NCBI GenBank assembly: GCA_963921825.1 | Contig: OY997591.1 | Span: 29,967,825 to 30,031,824, forward strand | Source: Erodium maritimum | Taxonomy: Eukaryota > Streptophyta > Magnoliopsida > Geraniales > Geraniaceae | Length of the DNA: 64,000 bases | Direction of reading: 5' to 3' | Part shown: piece by piece, positions 33,366 to 45,590 of the stretch | How the letters are laid out: every line of letters starts with the position of its first letter | Position numbering within the stretch: the stretch's first letter is position 1 | Position numbers and translations under genes: made by a program | The notes under the pieces: model-generated | Databases searched by the model: none | Told to the model about the DNA's origin: nothing | What the model saw: only the letters and a program-made list of their open reading frames with translations

Positions 33366-34623
33366 CAGCAGGTATCCTCTGCACGGATACACGCAAACGT
33401 TCAGTTTGCAAACTCATACAAGACAACAAGCTCGAATACACTAACGTTCACACGGTCTACGCCTACCTCAACGTACTTGTTACTAAAAGTCACCCCGTTC
33501 ACGCTAATTATACTTTAATTATAATAACACGCAAGCGAAACCTCAATTTTAACCACACAAACGTACACCAAGCCCTCATCCGGTCCTTTATGCACTTACT
33601 TATAACTTTCCACAACCAAACCAGTGTTCGCTACTCGTCCCTTGCGGGAAAAGTAGTAAAGGGGATGTGCGTTATGCTCACCTCCACGGACACCCATTCG
33701 ATTATGACATACTAGTAACGCACCAATGACTTACCACTCTAGTCAGGGCAAACCACCACCTCAAGTACTCGCTCGAGTAAGATAAACCTCGACACGAGAA
33801 ACACGTCCTTAAACCAGTAAAACACTACTGCTCACGCTATTAATGCCTTAATTATAATAATACGTAAGCGAAAAACTCAACAACAACCCAACCGTACACC
33901 AGGCCTACGGTCTCTACAACCCACAACCGCGAACACAATCCCGTAACTGCGACAGTTTTGCCCCTAACTGCCCGTCATGGCTACCCTAGGGTACTCGTAT
34001 CCTACCAGTCTCTTGGCGAACCGCACACTTGTGCGTCGCAGACATTTAACCACCAAAAAGACCAAACACGTACCACAAAACCCGTCTAAACCACAAACAC
34101 AAGCCAAACCGGCCGAACACCCATAACAACAACAACGACGACAACCGCCCACCGAGCCAACCAAAGTCAAACAACGCCCACCGGGCCAACCAAAACTCCA
34201 CAACACGCCCACCGGGCCAACCAACAACAATCACAACACGCCCACTGGGCCAATCAAAATCAAAACAATCAAAATTTTAAAGCTTTCTCCACTTCATTAA
34301 AACCTCATTTCTTGACATCAGGTAGTTACAACCCGGTCCAGGCGTCCCCGAACTACATTGTACCCACTTGACGTCAACACCATCACGCTCGACCACAGGG
34401 GCGCCCCTGAGTCGAGTCGCGACAGTTTAAAAACTTTTCACGCAGCAATACACAAACAGTATGCCAGTAACCCCGTACTGCACATACACACAAACACAAG
34501 TAGGACTCACAACACAACGGGTCTACACACGGTTCCCGACCTGCGTACCCAACGTACGACGGGACTTCACCGACTCGACTCTCCCCACCTAATTGACGTA
34601 CAGTCCGAGGTGTGAAACCTCGA
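33366..34623. other. 5' leader of the gag-only element
   Basis: Untranslated leader between the primer-binding site and gag, on the minus strand. It contains a short array of CGCCCACCGGGCCAACCAA-like units (34140-34250). No gene. Confidence 0.6.
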
Positions 34624-34635
34624 GCTCTGATACCA
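34624..34635 (-). promoter_or_regulatory. Primer-binding site (initiator Met tRNA)
   Basis: On the minus strand TGGTATCAGAGC, the standard plant sequence complementary to the 3' end of initiator methionine tRNA. It lies three bases inside the 5' LTR. It fixes the element's orientation. Confidence 0.92.
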
Positions 34636-34638
34636 AGC

Positions 34639-37600
34639 TGTCACGCCCCAATTTCAGTAAACCGAACTCGGGAAGCGAACGTTTTAAAATAATAACCACC
34701 TTTGAAACCATTTTTATAATTCACTTTAAAAACACCAACTGTTCAACAAAATAATATTTACAACTTAAAACACGTCCCAACAAGTGGACAAAAACATGGT
34801 ATACGTCGCTAGACTCAAATAAACCGCAATCCCGCTTCTAGCTCTTCAAGCTTCAGAAGCTCGCCTAGTCCAGCCTGCGAACGGTACCTGTAGGAAAAGC
34901 AGCTAGGGGTGAGCGTTCGCTCACCACCACGGATAACAGACTGACTACGGCATAATTAGCAGACAATGTCGGTAACACCAACAACAAACTCAACATCGGG
35001 GATCACTGTCCCCAACTCAAGTACTCCGACTGACAAACACCCACAGTGACTTTCCTCGAATGACTCGACACTTGACACGCAAGGTAGACCCGACACAACG
35101 ATCACGACCTCTTCCAAGGACTCAAAGAAAACTACGCAACACCAAACAAGATCACAAAGGATCGCACACCAAATAAGATCAGAAAGGATCGCAAACCAAC
35201 TGCCAACTGCTCAGTGCCAAGAACGCTCGCACCCTCCCGAGACTCTAACTCGGTCAGGCCAGCCCAAGAATGCTCGCAACTTACCGAGACTCTAACTCGT
35301 AAGCCAGCCGAAGAATGCTTGCAACTTACCGAGACACTAACTCGTAAGCCAGCCAAAGAATGCTTGCAACTTACCGAGACTCTAACTCGTAAGCCAGCCA
35401 AAGAATGCTCACAAACCCAAACCACACACGCGCGGCCAGGACCCCTTTATTGGCGGGCGGGCCCCCTACCCCGTCTGAACATGCCGACGCGTGTGCTCGT
35501 GGACCCCCGTTTCATGAAGCGGGCCCCCAACCTCAGGTAACCACAATCACAATCACAATCACAATCACAATCACAAGCAAGTTCAACAACCAGTAACAAC
35601 ACAGGTTAAACACTCACAGACACTCATGGCCACCAAGACACCAACCGTAAAACTTGGACTCAACAGCCCCACAGTCTCTCACGGCCTCCCAAGACACACC
35701 AACGGTAAACACGGACTCAACAGCCCCACAGGCACTCACGGCCTCCCAAGACACACCAACGGTAAAACACGGACTCAACAGCCCCACAAGCACTCATGGC
35801 CTCCCAAGATACACCAACAGTAACTCACGGGCTCAATAACCCCACGGGCACTCACGACCACTCAAACCACCAACAGTAAAGACACGGGTTCACAACCCCA
35901 CGGGCACTCATGGCCACCCAAAACACCAAAGGTAAAGACACGGGTTCAACGACCCCACGAACACTCATGGCCACCCAAAACTCAACAATAATACACGCTC
36001 GCAACTTCCCGAGACTCTAACTCGTAAGCCAGCCAAAGAATGCTCGCAACCCCCCGAGACTCTAACTCGGTCAGGCCAGCCAAAGACACCAACCTTAGTA
36101 CGCGGGCTCTCATGGCCACCCAAGACACAACAGTAATACACGGGCTCTCATGGCCACCCAAGACACAACAGTAATACACGGGCTCTCATGGCCACCTAAG
36201 ACACAATTACACAAACAACCTCTGACATAACCAATGCCTCCAACAGTCCTAATATCAACAGTTTCACAATCAACCTCCGGGCATGGTCATATGCCTCCAG
36301 TACTCATAATCTCGATAAGTTCACAATCAACCTCCGGGCATGGTCATATGCCTCCAGTAATTCTAACAACGCTAAGTTCTCTGCTCCTACGACACTACTA
36401 AGTGTCACATGCTTTTCTAATATTCGCTACGTTCCCGTATCATGCCTTTCTAATATTCGATAAACCTACTTAACCCACGACACCCCGGTGTCACATGCAA
36501 TTCTACTGTTAACTTTCCCTAGTCAAGGCCGAGATCCGACTACTATTCCCTACCTCGTGCGTGTTCTCCAAAAGTGCCCAAATAAGCCCCGACGTGATCT
36601 CCGTCACCCGCCTAGCTTTCCTTTGCCTCGGTCCGCAGCACGATCTAAAAGAACACAATTTTAAACGCTTTTCAGCTTGTAGGCATAATGCTGAATTTTA
36701 ATAAACCTGACGCCCAAAAGTAACCCCGACAATGTCGATCACTCCCAAACTCCCCAATTACTCGACATTGTCGATATTGGACCCGGAAAGGCCCGATTGG
36801 CCCGACATGGCGAATCTGCCCGGGTTTTGTAAATGCCCTTCCGGGGATCCAAAAATTCCCGTTTTCGTTTCTACGGTCTTAGAATAATTCAAGGGTCCCA
36901 ATGCACTTGACGGAATCGAATTCCGACTTCCGAGTCAATTAATTAACGTTTAAAGTTTCTAAACCCGATAAATACAACTTTCGCATTTTAAATCGAAATT
37001 TCGATTCGGTTAAGGATAAATGGTCCGGGGAACGTTCTAAACCACCCGAACACTAAACCCGAGCACCCGAGCACGTGGGCCCCACACGGCCATAATGGGA
37101 AAATTTCCTTTTGGCCCCAAAACGTTCCTAACGAACCCCAAACCTCAACCATTCATCTTTAAACCAATTCTAAACAAAACCCAACCTTAATCAAACCGTT
37201 TAAACTCAAACCCTAAAATTCAAACGTACCAAAACGAAAATCGGATATGTGCTCACCTTAGGGAATGATGACGGGAGCTCGATTCTTCGATCGTTGAGAC
37301 GATCCAACGGTTTGATCGTCGGGAATAGTGACAAAGCCCCAACACACCTTCTCTTTTTCTCTCCTCCTTCTCTCTTCTTTTCTCTCTCTAAACTTCTCTT
37401 TTTTTTTCTTTTTTTTGAACAATTGCCGAACACATACTCTGCCATCCCCTTTTCTTTGTTTAAAAATACACCATCTTTCCATATTTACCAAACTAACATC
37501 AACTCTTCTTTATTTACAAACTAACACTAATGTCTCTTCATTTGTTTTGTCCAATAAACATAACACCACCACATAGTTGACATGTGGCAAGTGGGTCCCA

Positions 37601-38002
37601 CACCTTTTTGGAAAATATCTACTAGATATTTTCCAATCAGATTCGCGAAAATCGGACGTTTCGGGCCCCGAACGGGCACTTTTTCCCAAAAATTACGAAA
37701 CTTGGCGGGCCACAAGGAAACGGCTCAACTAAGATCGCTGCGACGACGGCTAAGCTTTTTGGATCCAAAACGGTCCTCGAATGGACCAAAACGTCGCTCG
37801 GTTGACTTTTCCGGCGAAAAGTCAACATTTCCCAAATTGATCAGAAAGTTGCCCTGAGTCCCCCGGAACTCACTTTGGTCGATAACGGGGTCAACTTAAG
37901 TCCGGTATGACACTCGGGGTCAATTAAGTGTCAGTCTTAAATTTTTTAAATTTTCCTGTTTTTCGCAGGTTTAACCGACGTTGACCGGGAGTGGTTATTA
38001 CA
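34639..38002 (-). repeat. 5' LTR of the gag-only element (full length)
   Basis: 3364 bp, TGTCACGCCCCAATTTC...GTGGTTATTACA. It holds the 45-bp array (35230-35410), the 57-bp array (35625-35990), more diverged repeats of GGCTCTCATGGCCACC (36100-36200), and a pyrimidine-rich tract (37345-37420) that is purine-rich on the sense strand. No protein domain is recognisable. Confidence 0.9.
35230..35990. repeat. 45-bp and 57-bp minisatellites in the 5' LTR
   Basis: Two arrays are separated by a CAATCA hexamer tract (35542-35572). The 45-bp array is at 35230-35410 and the 57-bp array at 35625-35990. They mirror the arrays of the 3' LTR with minor copy-number and base differences. Confidence 0.85.
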
Positions 38003-38007
38003 TTCGC

Positions 38008-38646
38008 AATTGTGGTGAAAAGATAATTGACGAGTCTATGCTTGAGAAAACTTTATCCACATTCCACCCCTCGAATATGCTCTTGCAGCAGCAATATCGA
38101 GCGATTTTTTTTCAAAAGTTCACAGACCTGATCGCATATCTACTCGTTGCTGAGAAAAATGACAAGCTATTAATGAGGAACCATCAAACTCGCCCTGTAG
38201 GCAATTCTCCATTCCCTAAAGCAAATGTGACAAGATATGATGGTAGCTTTGGACACAGACAAAGATGAGGACCCTTTAGAGGTTGAGAACGTGGACGTGG
38301 TCGTGGTCGTAGTCACGGTTATGGGCATAGAAATTTCCAACCTTATGCAAGAGATAACATGGTGTATCCCCAGAAGCTAAACAGATATGATAAAGGAAAG
38401 AGCCCTCAGAACCAGACTCCCGAAAATGCTGAAACTAAGTGTTACCGATGTGGAGGAGCTGATCATTGGTCACGTGTATGTCACGTACCAAGCCACTTGG
38501 TGAAGTTATACCAAGAATCGATCAAGGGAAAGGATAAGATCGTTGAGACAAACTTTATTGATCATGCGAGCCGTGAAGATGCTCCGATCAAGCTTACAGT
38601 CTCTGACTTCTTTAAGGATGATCACGAAAATGTGGACCATGATTGA
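38008..38646 (+). pseudogene. Copia gag, last part with CCHC knuckle
   Basis: The gag frame resumes after the Gypsy insertion as NCGEKIIDESMLEKTLSTFH. It passes an RG-rich stretch with stops near 38265-38330 and reaches the zinc knuckle CYRCGGADHWSRVCH at about 38440. It ends at TGA 38644-38646. Frameshift and stops make it non-functional. Confidence 0.85.
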
Positions 38647-38774
38647 AATATGGCTTAACTTGTGTTTTTCAGTATTCCCCTTTCTTTTTTGTTAATGTAA
38701 TGTGTGTATATGATATTTTTGTAATAATTTCTTAAGAATGCAAACTAATGTAATACTTTTTTTTATGAAAGGAT

Positions 38775-41700
38775 ATGGATCTCGTACGTGCTTGCAGAAA
38801 TGGAGACTTGTGTATTGTTGATTGCGCAACGATGCACACAATCTTAACAAACAAGAAATATTTTTCTTGTCTAACCTTGGTTGAAGCTAATTTTAGCACA
38901 ATAATGGGTATTGGAAATTTAATAGAGGGCTCCGGAAGAGCTACCTTGGTATTTGAAAATGGAACAAGGTTGAGTACCCATAATGCTCTGTATGCAAGTA
39001 GATCCAGAAGAAATCTACTTAGCTTTAAGGATATCCGTGACAATGGATATCATGTCGAGACCAGAAATGATAATGAGACTGAGTTTCTATATATCACCAG
39101 AAGTGATAAAAATAGTGAAAAGCATTTACATGAAAAATTAAAGGCCTTATCATCAGGTTTGTATTATACAACCATAAGGCCAATTGAGACCTACGCTACA
39201 ATGAACCAGAAGTTCATTAATCCAAATGCTTTTATGCTTTGGCACAATAATCTTGGTCATTCGGGATCAACGATGATGCGTAGATACGTTGAGAACTCAT
39301 GTGGACATTCTTTAAAGGGCCAGAAGATCATAATGTCCAATGAGATATCATGTACAACTTGTTCACAGGTAATTGCACGTACATTACTAATGCAATCACA
39401 GTTACCTGTTTCTGCTTGGGGACATGCTGTATTACATGTTGCATCTTTAATTCGGTTGAGGCCTAGCTCATATCACCGATATTCCCCCATGCAACTTGCG
39501 TGTGGTCATGAACCTGATATATCCCATTTTCGAACCTTTGGTTGCGTCGTGCAAGTGTCGATCGCACCTCCTAAACGCACGAAAATGGGACCCCAACGGC
39601 GATTGAGTGTTTATGTTGGTTTCGATTCACCATCGATAATCATGTATCTTGAGCCCTTGACTGGTGACATGTTTACTGCAAGGTTTGCAGACTGTCATTT
39701 TGATGAGACATCGTTTCCACCACTGGGTGAGAAAGATAAGCCTCCTGAAGTTAGGCCTGAGCTTGATTGGAAAGTAACTTCTCTGTCTCATCTTGACCCA
39801 CGCACACCACATTGTGAGATGGAAGTCCAGAAGATACTTCATCTACAGAATGTTCCAAATCAAATGCCTGATGCATTTGTAGACACGTCAAAGATGACGA
39901 GGTCTTATATAGATGCTATCAACGTACCAACTAAAATTAAAATCATTGGTGATACTACAAAGACAGCTATCGATTCCTCTAGTGCACGCCTGAAGCGTGG
40001 GAGACCAGTTGGATCAAAAGACATCGTTCCCCAGAAGCGGAAATGTCAAAAGAATAGAAGGGGTGAAAGAGCCTCATTACTAGAAGTAGTTTCGGAAGAA
40101 CTACCAGAGCCGTTTCCAGCAGAACCGAGCAACCCAGAAGTGTTTCCGGCCGGCCCGAAAGTGCTGTCGAGCAACCCAGAAGTGTTTCCGACCGGCCAGG
40201 AAGTGCCGCCGAGCGACCCCAGAAGTGTTTCTGACCGGCCTGGAAGTAGGGTCGGTCGACCCAGAAGTGTTTTCGACCGACCTGGAAATAGGGTCGGTCG
40301 ACCCAGAAGCATCGGAAAACTCCAATGTTATTATTGATGAAGTTTTTGCATTCACAGTGGCTAATGAGATAATCAATGAGTTCGATTTTGAGCCCCAAAG
40401 AATTGACGAATGTCGTAACAGAGATGAGTGGCCTATGTGGGAAGAAGCAATTCAGGTAGAATTGTCTTTATTGGCAAAACGCCAAGTCTTTGGGCCCGTT
40501 TCCAAGACACTCGAAGATGTTAAACCTGTTGGTTACAGGTGGGTATTTGCCCAGAAACGGAATGAGAAAAATGAAGTCGCCCGATATAAGGCTAGACTTG
40601 TGGCCCAAGGATTCTCTCAACGACCAGGAGTCGATTTTGATGAGACATATTCCCCAGTAATGGATATGATCACTTTCAGGTATTTGATCAGCTTATCAGT
40701 CTCTGTAGGACTTGATATGTGCATGATGGACGTTGTCACTGCTTACCTGTATGGTAATTTAGACACTGATATTTATATGAAACTCCCCGATGGGTTGAGA
40801 TTGCCTGAACCAATGATAGATATCCCCAGAGATCTGTGTTCCATAAAGTTACAGAAGTCTCTGTATGGTCTGAAGCAATCTGGTAGGATGTGGTACCATC
40901 GCCTAAGCGAGTAACCTACCAAAGAAGGCTATAAGAATGATGCCATATGTCCATGTGTGTTCATCAAGAAAACGAACTCTAGTTTCGTTATTATAGCAGT
41001 ATATGTTGATGATAAAAATCTGATTGAGACTCTTGAAGAGATCCTTAAAGCTGCTGAGTGCCTGAATAGAGAATTCGAAATGAAAGATTTAGGCAAAACT
41101 AAACATTGTCTCGGCATGCAGCTCGAGCACATGTCTGATGACATTTTGATCCATCAATCTGCATATGTTGAAGAGCTCCTGAAGCGCTTTAGCATTGAAA
41201 ATGCTCATCCACTCAGTACTCCAATGGTCGTTCGATCGTTAGATCCAAAGAAAGATCTATTCCGTCCCAAAGAAGCATATGAAAAGATACTAGGTCCTGA
41301 AGTACCACATATAAATGCTCTTAGGGTTTGTTGTATTTGGCACAATGTACGCGGCCTGACATAGCGTTCGCAGTAAATGTACTTGCCAGGTTCATTTCAA
41401 AACCCACTAGACGACATTGGAATGGTATCAAGCATATATTTCGTTATCTGAGCGGAACTAAAGATCTGAGACTATTATATTCTAAGTTCAGGGGGAGTGA
41501 TGGTCTGATTGGATATGCAGACGCAGGTTATTTATCAGATCCTCATAAAGCTCGCTCCTAGACATGATATGTTTTCACCTGCAGTGAAACAACCATTTCC
41601 TGGCGCTCTACGAAGCAGACTTTGGTTGCGACGTCCTCAAATCACTCAGAAATTGTAGCCCTACATGAGGCTAGCCGAGAATGTGTGTTCTTGCGATATG

Positions 41701-42004
41701 TTATCAAGCATGTACTATGCTCGATTGACATTTCTCCACCAAGCTCTCCTTCAGTTATATATAAAGACAATGCAGCTTGTATTGCTCAAGTTAGAGGAGG
41801 CTATATCAAAGGAGATAGGATCAAGCACATCTCTCCGAGTTCTTTTATACTCATGAGCTCCAAAAGAGTAATGAGATAGATGTCAAGCAGATTCAGTCAT
41901 GCGAGAACCTTGTAGATCTATTTACTAAAGCCTTTCCGACTTCTACCTTTGAGAAGCTAGTTTACAGAATCGGCATGCATCGCCTTAGCAAGCAACCAAA
42001 GTAG
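38775..42004 (+). pseudogene. Copia pol (protease, partial integrase, RT, RNase H)
   Basis: Protease-like DCATMHTILTNKKYF near 38820. GAG-pre-integrase LWHNNLGHSGSTMMRR at about 39240. The integrase catalytic core is missing: at about 39370 TTCSQ is joined to IARTLLMQSQLPVSAWGHAV, which belongs near the core's end. A repeat-rich linker follows and an extra C causes a frameshift near 40220. RVT_2 reverse transcriptase starts WPMWEEAIQVELSLLAKRQV, with AYLYGNLDTDIYMKLP, a TAG stop at 40912-40914, and the YVDD motif at about 41000. RNase H reads GYADAGYLSDPHKARS and TISWRSTKQTLVATSSNHSE. The frame ends at TAG 42002-42004. Several stops and shifts make it defective. Confidence 0.88.
40098..40310 (+). 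repeat. Tandem repeats in the Copia pol linker
   Basis: About five copies of a unit of roughly 40 bp with CCAGAAGTGTTTCCGACCGG. They encode proline/valine-rich repeats between integrase and RT. The pol frameshift lies inside this array. Confidence 0.75.
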
Positions 42005-42028
42005 CCTGCTTGAAGTCAGGGGGAGATA

Positions 42029-42203
42029 ATTTTTGTGCGCTGCACTCTTTTTCCCTTATCCAAAGTTTTGTCCCACATGGTTTTCTTGGAAAGGTTTTTA
42101 ACGAGGCAGCATCAAGAACAACTTCAAGAACTTTTGTGCGTTGCACTCTTTTCCTTACAAGTTTTGTCCCACCGGTTTTCTTGAGGAGGTTTTTAACGAG
42201 GCA
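42029..42203 (+). repeat. Direct repeat in the Copia 3'UTR
   Basis: Two copies of a stretch with TTTGTGCGTTGCACTCTTTT and GTTTTGTCCCACCGGTTTTC, about 98 bp apart, just before the polypurine tract at 42232-42241 (AAAGGGGGAG). Confidence 0.75.
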
Positions 42204-42241
42204 ACCTGATCTTGAAGCGCATTGTGGTGTCAAAGGGGGAG

Positions 42242-42300
42242 TGTTGTGAAGTGGCAAGTAAAAAACCACATGTGGCCACCACATTAGCATGCCACCACTT
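42242..42300 (+). repeat. Truncated 3' LTR of the Copia element
   Basis: About 59 bp beginning TGTTGTGAAGTGGCAAGT, directly after the polypurine tract. It stops where Mutator-like repeat sequence starts; the remaining 270 bp are missing. Confidence 0.8.
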
Positions 42301-42545
42301 TTTCATATTTTTTTTATCAATTCATAAATTTAATTTTTTCCGTTTCGTTTGAACTCCGATTGGCTTCAAACTTACGCCAATATTTTTTTTTTCAAGGAAT
42401 TTCTATCAATTTCAGTTATGAATATATTTTGAAGCACGAAAAAAAATTGGGACTGATTTAAAAAAAATTATATATGGGTAATTTTTATCAACACTTTACA
42501 CTGGTTTTATCAACACTGGACACTAGGTTTATAACCTCATTTTCA
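42301..42545 (+). mobile_element. Internal fragment of a Mutator-like element
   Basis: Matches 13408-13650 of the Mutator-like element in the same orientation (GAACTCCGATTGGCTTCAAA, then ATCAACACTTTACACTGG). Neither TIR is present, so it is a truncated piece. Confidence 0.75.
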
Positions 42546-44439
42546 AGTTATATTTATGTTTTTAGTTAGAGTGTATACTCCTCATCCCCCTCTCTCCACT
42601 CTCGTTGAGAACCCCGCCCTAGCCTTAGCCCTATCCCTAGCCGTGCTATGGTGCTTTCTCCTATTGCCACGCACCCTGTCCAGTCGCCACATGGGGCTAG
42701 GTCTGCTGGTCGCCCCGCCCCGGTGTCACCTCGTCCAATCCGGTCGTTTCCCTCGCAAACCACGCCTGCTGGGGGGGATAAATACTGGTGGGAAAGGTTG
42801 CCCTCGTCCCCGTCTTCTCCTTCGTCCTCCCTCGCCTTGGGATGGTCCTCTCTCTTGTGGTCATGCTGGTTTCACGACCTCCGATGTGGTTTTCGGTGGG
42901 ACGTTCTGGTTTGCGTCTGGGAGATTTGATACACTACCCAAAGGTAACTTCTTCTCCAAGTTATGGTGTGGCCCCGCCTCGCCTGAACCTTAGCCCGGGT
43001 GCCTGGGCTAACCATGACCTTGCTATGGTGCCTAGGGTGGACGGTGGTGGTTCTAGGGCTCTGCGATCTTTTCCCTCTCAAAACCAAGGTGGGGGGATCA
43101 CTCGGGACGTGACGGTGTGGTCGGTGTACTCTACGATCACGACGACGCAAGTCTGGTCCGAGGCCTTGATCCGTGACGCATATGGGTGGAACGCAACTAT
43201 CTCTCCCTCATTTGTAAATTTCGGCCAACAAGAGAAAATTATCTCCATTTGTGTTCTTGAGTCATCTAAAGAAGAATTATGTGGTTTGATTCCAATTGGA
43301 TACATAGGCGTCTTGGAGACTCAAGCCAAATCATTCTTTATTCGGTGTTCTTGTTATGGTATGAAAATGCTGATTTTCTTTTTCTTGTGATTCTAATCTA
43401 TGGTAGTTGATTCATGGTTTTAATGGTCTCTTGGTTCATCTCCTACCCTAGTTGATTCATGGTTATATGGTTCTAATGGTCTCTTGAGTATTTCGAAAGG
43501 AGAGGAATTTGGGGATTTTTAAGAAAAATTATTTTGTGATTTCTACTCTCAAAATATTGTTATAGACTTCAAAAAGGATAAGAGGAGAAATAGATAATTT
43601 TATTATAGCTTTCTATATGGGTAATTTTACCATCTTCGATGAACTCTTAACTTCTTCTGCCTTCATGGTCATGTTTCTTCGTCAGCTCAGCTCACCCATT
43701 GGTCATGTTTCTTCTTTCTGTGCAAATGAGAGAGATGTATGAAGCTGAAGAGGGTTTCAACTCACCAAGTTCAGAGGCTTTTTAGCCAGATATGCATGGG
43801 CATTCCTTCCATTTCATAAATATTTAAGAGTCACCAGAGAAGTATATGCATGTTATTTCACGAAATCAGTCAGATTTCACAGATTTTGATACATTTTGAG
43901 AATTAATTTGTTATTATATAAGAAATTTGATTGGTCAGGGTTATGATTTGAGAATTGATCAAAGTACAATGAGAGTACATCAAGTTTTCTCATTGTATCA
44001 CATTCATATGATCACGTGACTGAGTTCTTATAGTGTGTTCTTCCAAGCCATTTATTTGAATTATTACATAATGCATGCTTCATATTTGTAAATTATAATT
44101 TTTTAACCACTGTGTTATCTTTAAATTTATAGTTTATAACTACCATTGATATTTGAATGTCATAACTTTGAAGTTATCGTTTAATAAATTTGATAGTAAT
44201 TGTTCTAGATTTTGTGTATTAAGTGTTTTTAGTTTTTGTCTTCATCTAAACCATATATTTGTAAATTATGATACATATTTTTTAGAAGCTAAATTTTCCA
44301 TACTTCCATAGTCGTTGATCCATTTAATTTTATAATGATGTTCAATTTATTGTGTAATCGGCACTGTATTGATTAATATCAAATGTTTCACAATTTTGCA
44401 TGAATTGTTCTATTAGTTCATTATTACTTCACCTTAATG
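42546..44439. other. Unassigned region with LTR-like fragment
   Basis: 42560-43200 is GC-rich with overlapping ORFs on both strands that I cannot assign; it may be decayed LINE ORF1 or captured DNA. About 43245-43345 resembles 46900-47000 inside the solo Copia-type LTR (TGTTCTTGAGTCATC, ATACATAGGCGTC). About 43398-43490 holds a short duplication of AGTTGATTCATGGTT. From 43500 onward it is AT-rich with no structure seen. Confidence 0.4.
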
Positions 44440-44863
44440 ATTTAATGAAACCACGCGTGGTTGTCTCTATCGTCCATCAACCTACCTCAACCAACTATTC
44501 TCTATATCTATTTCTGCATAAATAGGCTCCAAGAACTCTGAGTGTGTCAATTGTCCCTCATCCCTGCTAACCTGCAATGTTTTCTAGAAGAATGGAGAGA
44601 GGTGAGGAAACAACGTTCTCGATAGCGACAACCATCATAAGGATGGGAGTTGAGACACCGATAAGGGAGATCGGAAGGAACTCGGGGAATTTCGCCCAAC
44701 AAAAGAGGTCAGTATTTCGGTTTTTTTGTTTTTTCGCTCAAAGGAAGAGGCGGAGAGAGCAGTGGAGATGATGAATGGGCACAGAGTGTGAGGGTACACC
44801 TTTTTCGTGGCCATGACCTGGTAGGGTAGAGTTGTCACTAAACAGTCGAGGGAGGCCCAAGGC

Positions 44864-45590
44864 GTGGGTGAAGCTGGAGAGAAGAGTCTTAGTAACAACA
44901 AAGGCACCAGAATAGGAGGTGATGGAAGGACAGACGGAGTCGAAGCAATTGTTACTTACAGGAAAAGAAGTGTCGAAGCACAGAAGGCTGGAAGGGACAA
45001 GGAGGCTTGGTATAGCGTTATCTGCGTGCAGTTTGGATTTAATGGAGGATATAATAGAGCAGGAAGGATTTTGGAATTTAGAGGTTAGAAAGTTTGGAAA
45101 CAGAGTTTTCCTGCTTAACTCAGTTGGGGATAGCGACCTAGGGTGGGTCATTCCTTGGATTAAAGTCTTGGACTGTCTTGGATCTATTTGTTTGTAGGAA
45201 GGGGGCTTTTAGTGGTTATGTTTGGAGGGGTTACCTTTCCAGGGATGGAGCGAAGAGAATGTGAATTAGTGGAATCGGATGGAAGGGTGTTGTATGTCCA
45301 TGATAGCTTCCGGACTATTTTCGACAAAGCATGGGTTCTCATGCGGGTTAAGAAGAGAAGCGAGCCCAAAATTGTGGATCTCACTATTAACAATATCAGT
45401 TTTCCTGTGTCTCTTAGGCTGGTGGAGGATGCCCAAGTACCTTCAATCAGATAAATGTGCATCGAAAATTCATTGGAGGACGAAGGGTCATCGGATGTGG
45501 GTTCCGTCCAATTATTGTCTGGGTTCGACGATAGTTCTGAAAAGGAAACTAGCACCGGTAAGGAAACCTCCCAAGGATTAGTGGAGAGAT
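44864..45590 (+). pseudogene. LINE ORF1 fragment
   Basis: Decayed ORF1. The clearest block is 45288-45440: VLYVHDSFRTIFDKAWVL followed by KIVDLTINNISFPVSLRLVE, which resembles the strand-rich end of DUF4283-type ORF1 proteins. Earlier segments (GNRVFLLNSVGDSDLGWVIP) lie in another frame. The ORF is cut at 45590 by the solo LTR. A charged C-terminal part appears after it (50789-51151). Confidence 0.55.

Larger units (their letters stand above)
30299..38002 (-). mobile_element. Gag-only Gypsy-type element with 3-kb LTRs
   Basis: LTRs are at 30299-31866 (3' LTR, shortened) and 34639-38002 (5' LTR, 3364 bp), in minus orientation. The 5-bp flanks are TTCGA (30294-30298) and TTCGC (38003-38007). 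The primer-binding site and polypurine tract are in the correct places. The 2.77-kb internal region codes for gag and then passes almost directly to a short pol C-terminus. Protease, reverse transcriptase, RNase H and integrase are absent. This layout is that of terminal-repeat retrotransposons with only GAG (TR-GAG). The two LTRs differ at only a few positions in their first 250 bp, so insertion was fairly recent. Confidence 0.92.
25385..42300 (+). mobile_element. Copia LTR retrotransposon carrying four nested insertions
   Basis: The left LTR is 25385-25714, and the right LTR starts at 42242 and is cut off at about 42300. The body is interrupted by a hAT element (25730-27033), a foldback MITE (27783-28288), a LINE-like element (28372-30236) and a Gypsy element (30299-38002). 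Each has a target duplication, and the gag reading frame can be followed across the last three. Without them the element is about 5.5 kb, normal for Copia apart from a deleted integrase core. Gene order gag-PR-IN-RT-RH is Copia type. Confidence 0.92.

Noticed and set aside
42556-43390. A host gene in the GC-rich ORFs
   Set aside because: The frames overlap on both strands and show no domain, and part of the region matches LTR sequence at 46900-47000.
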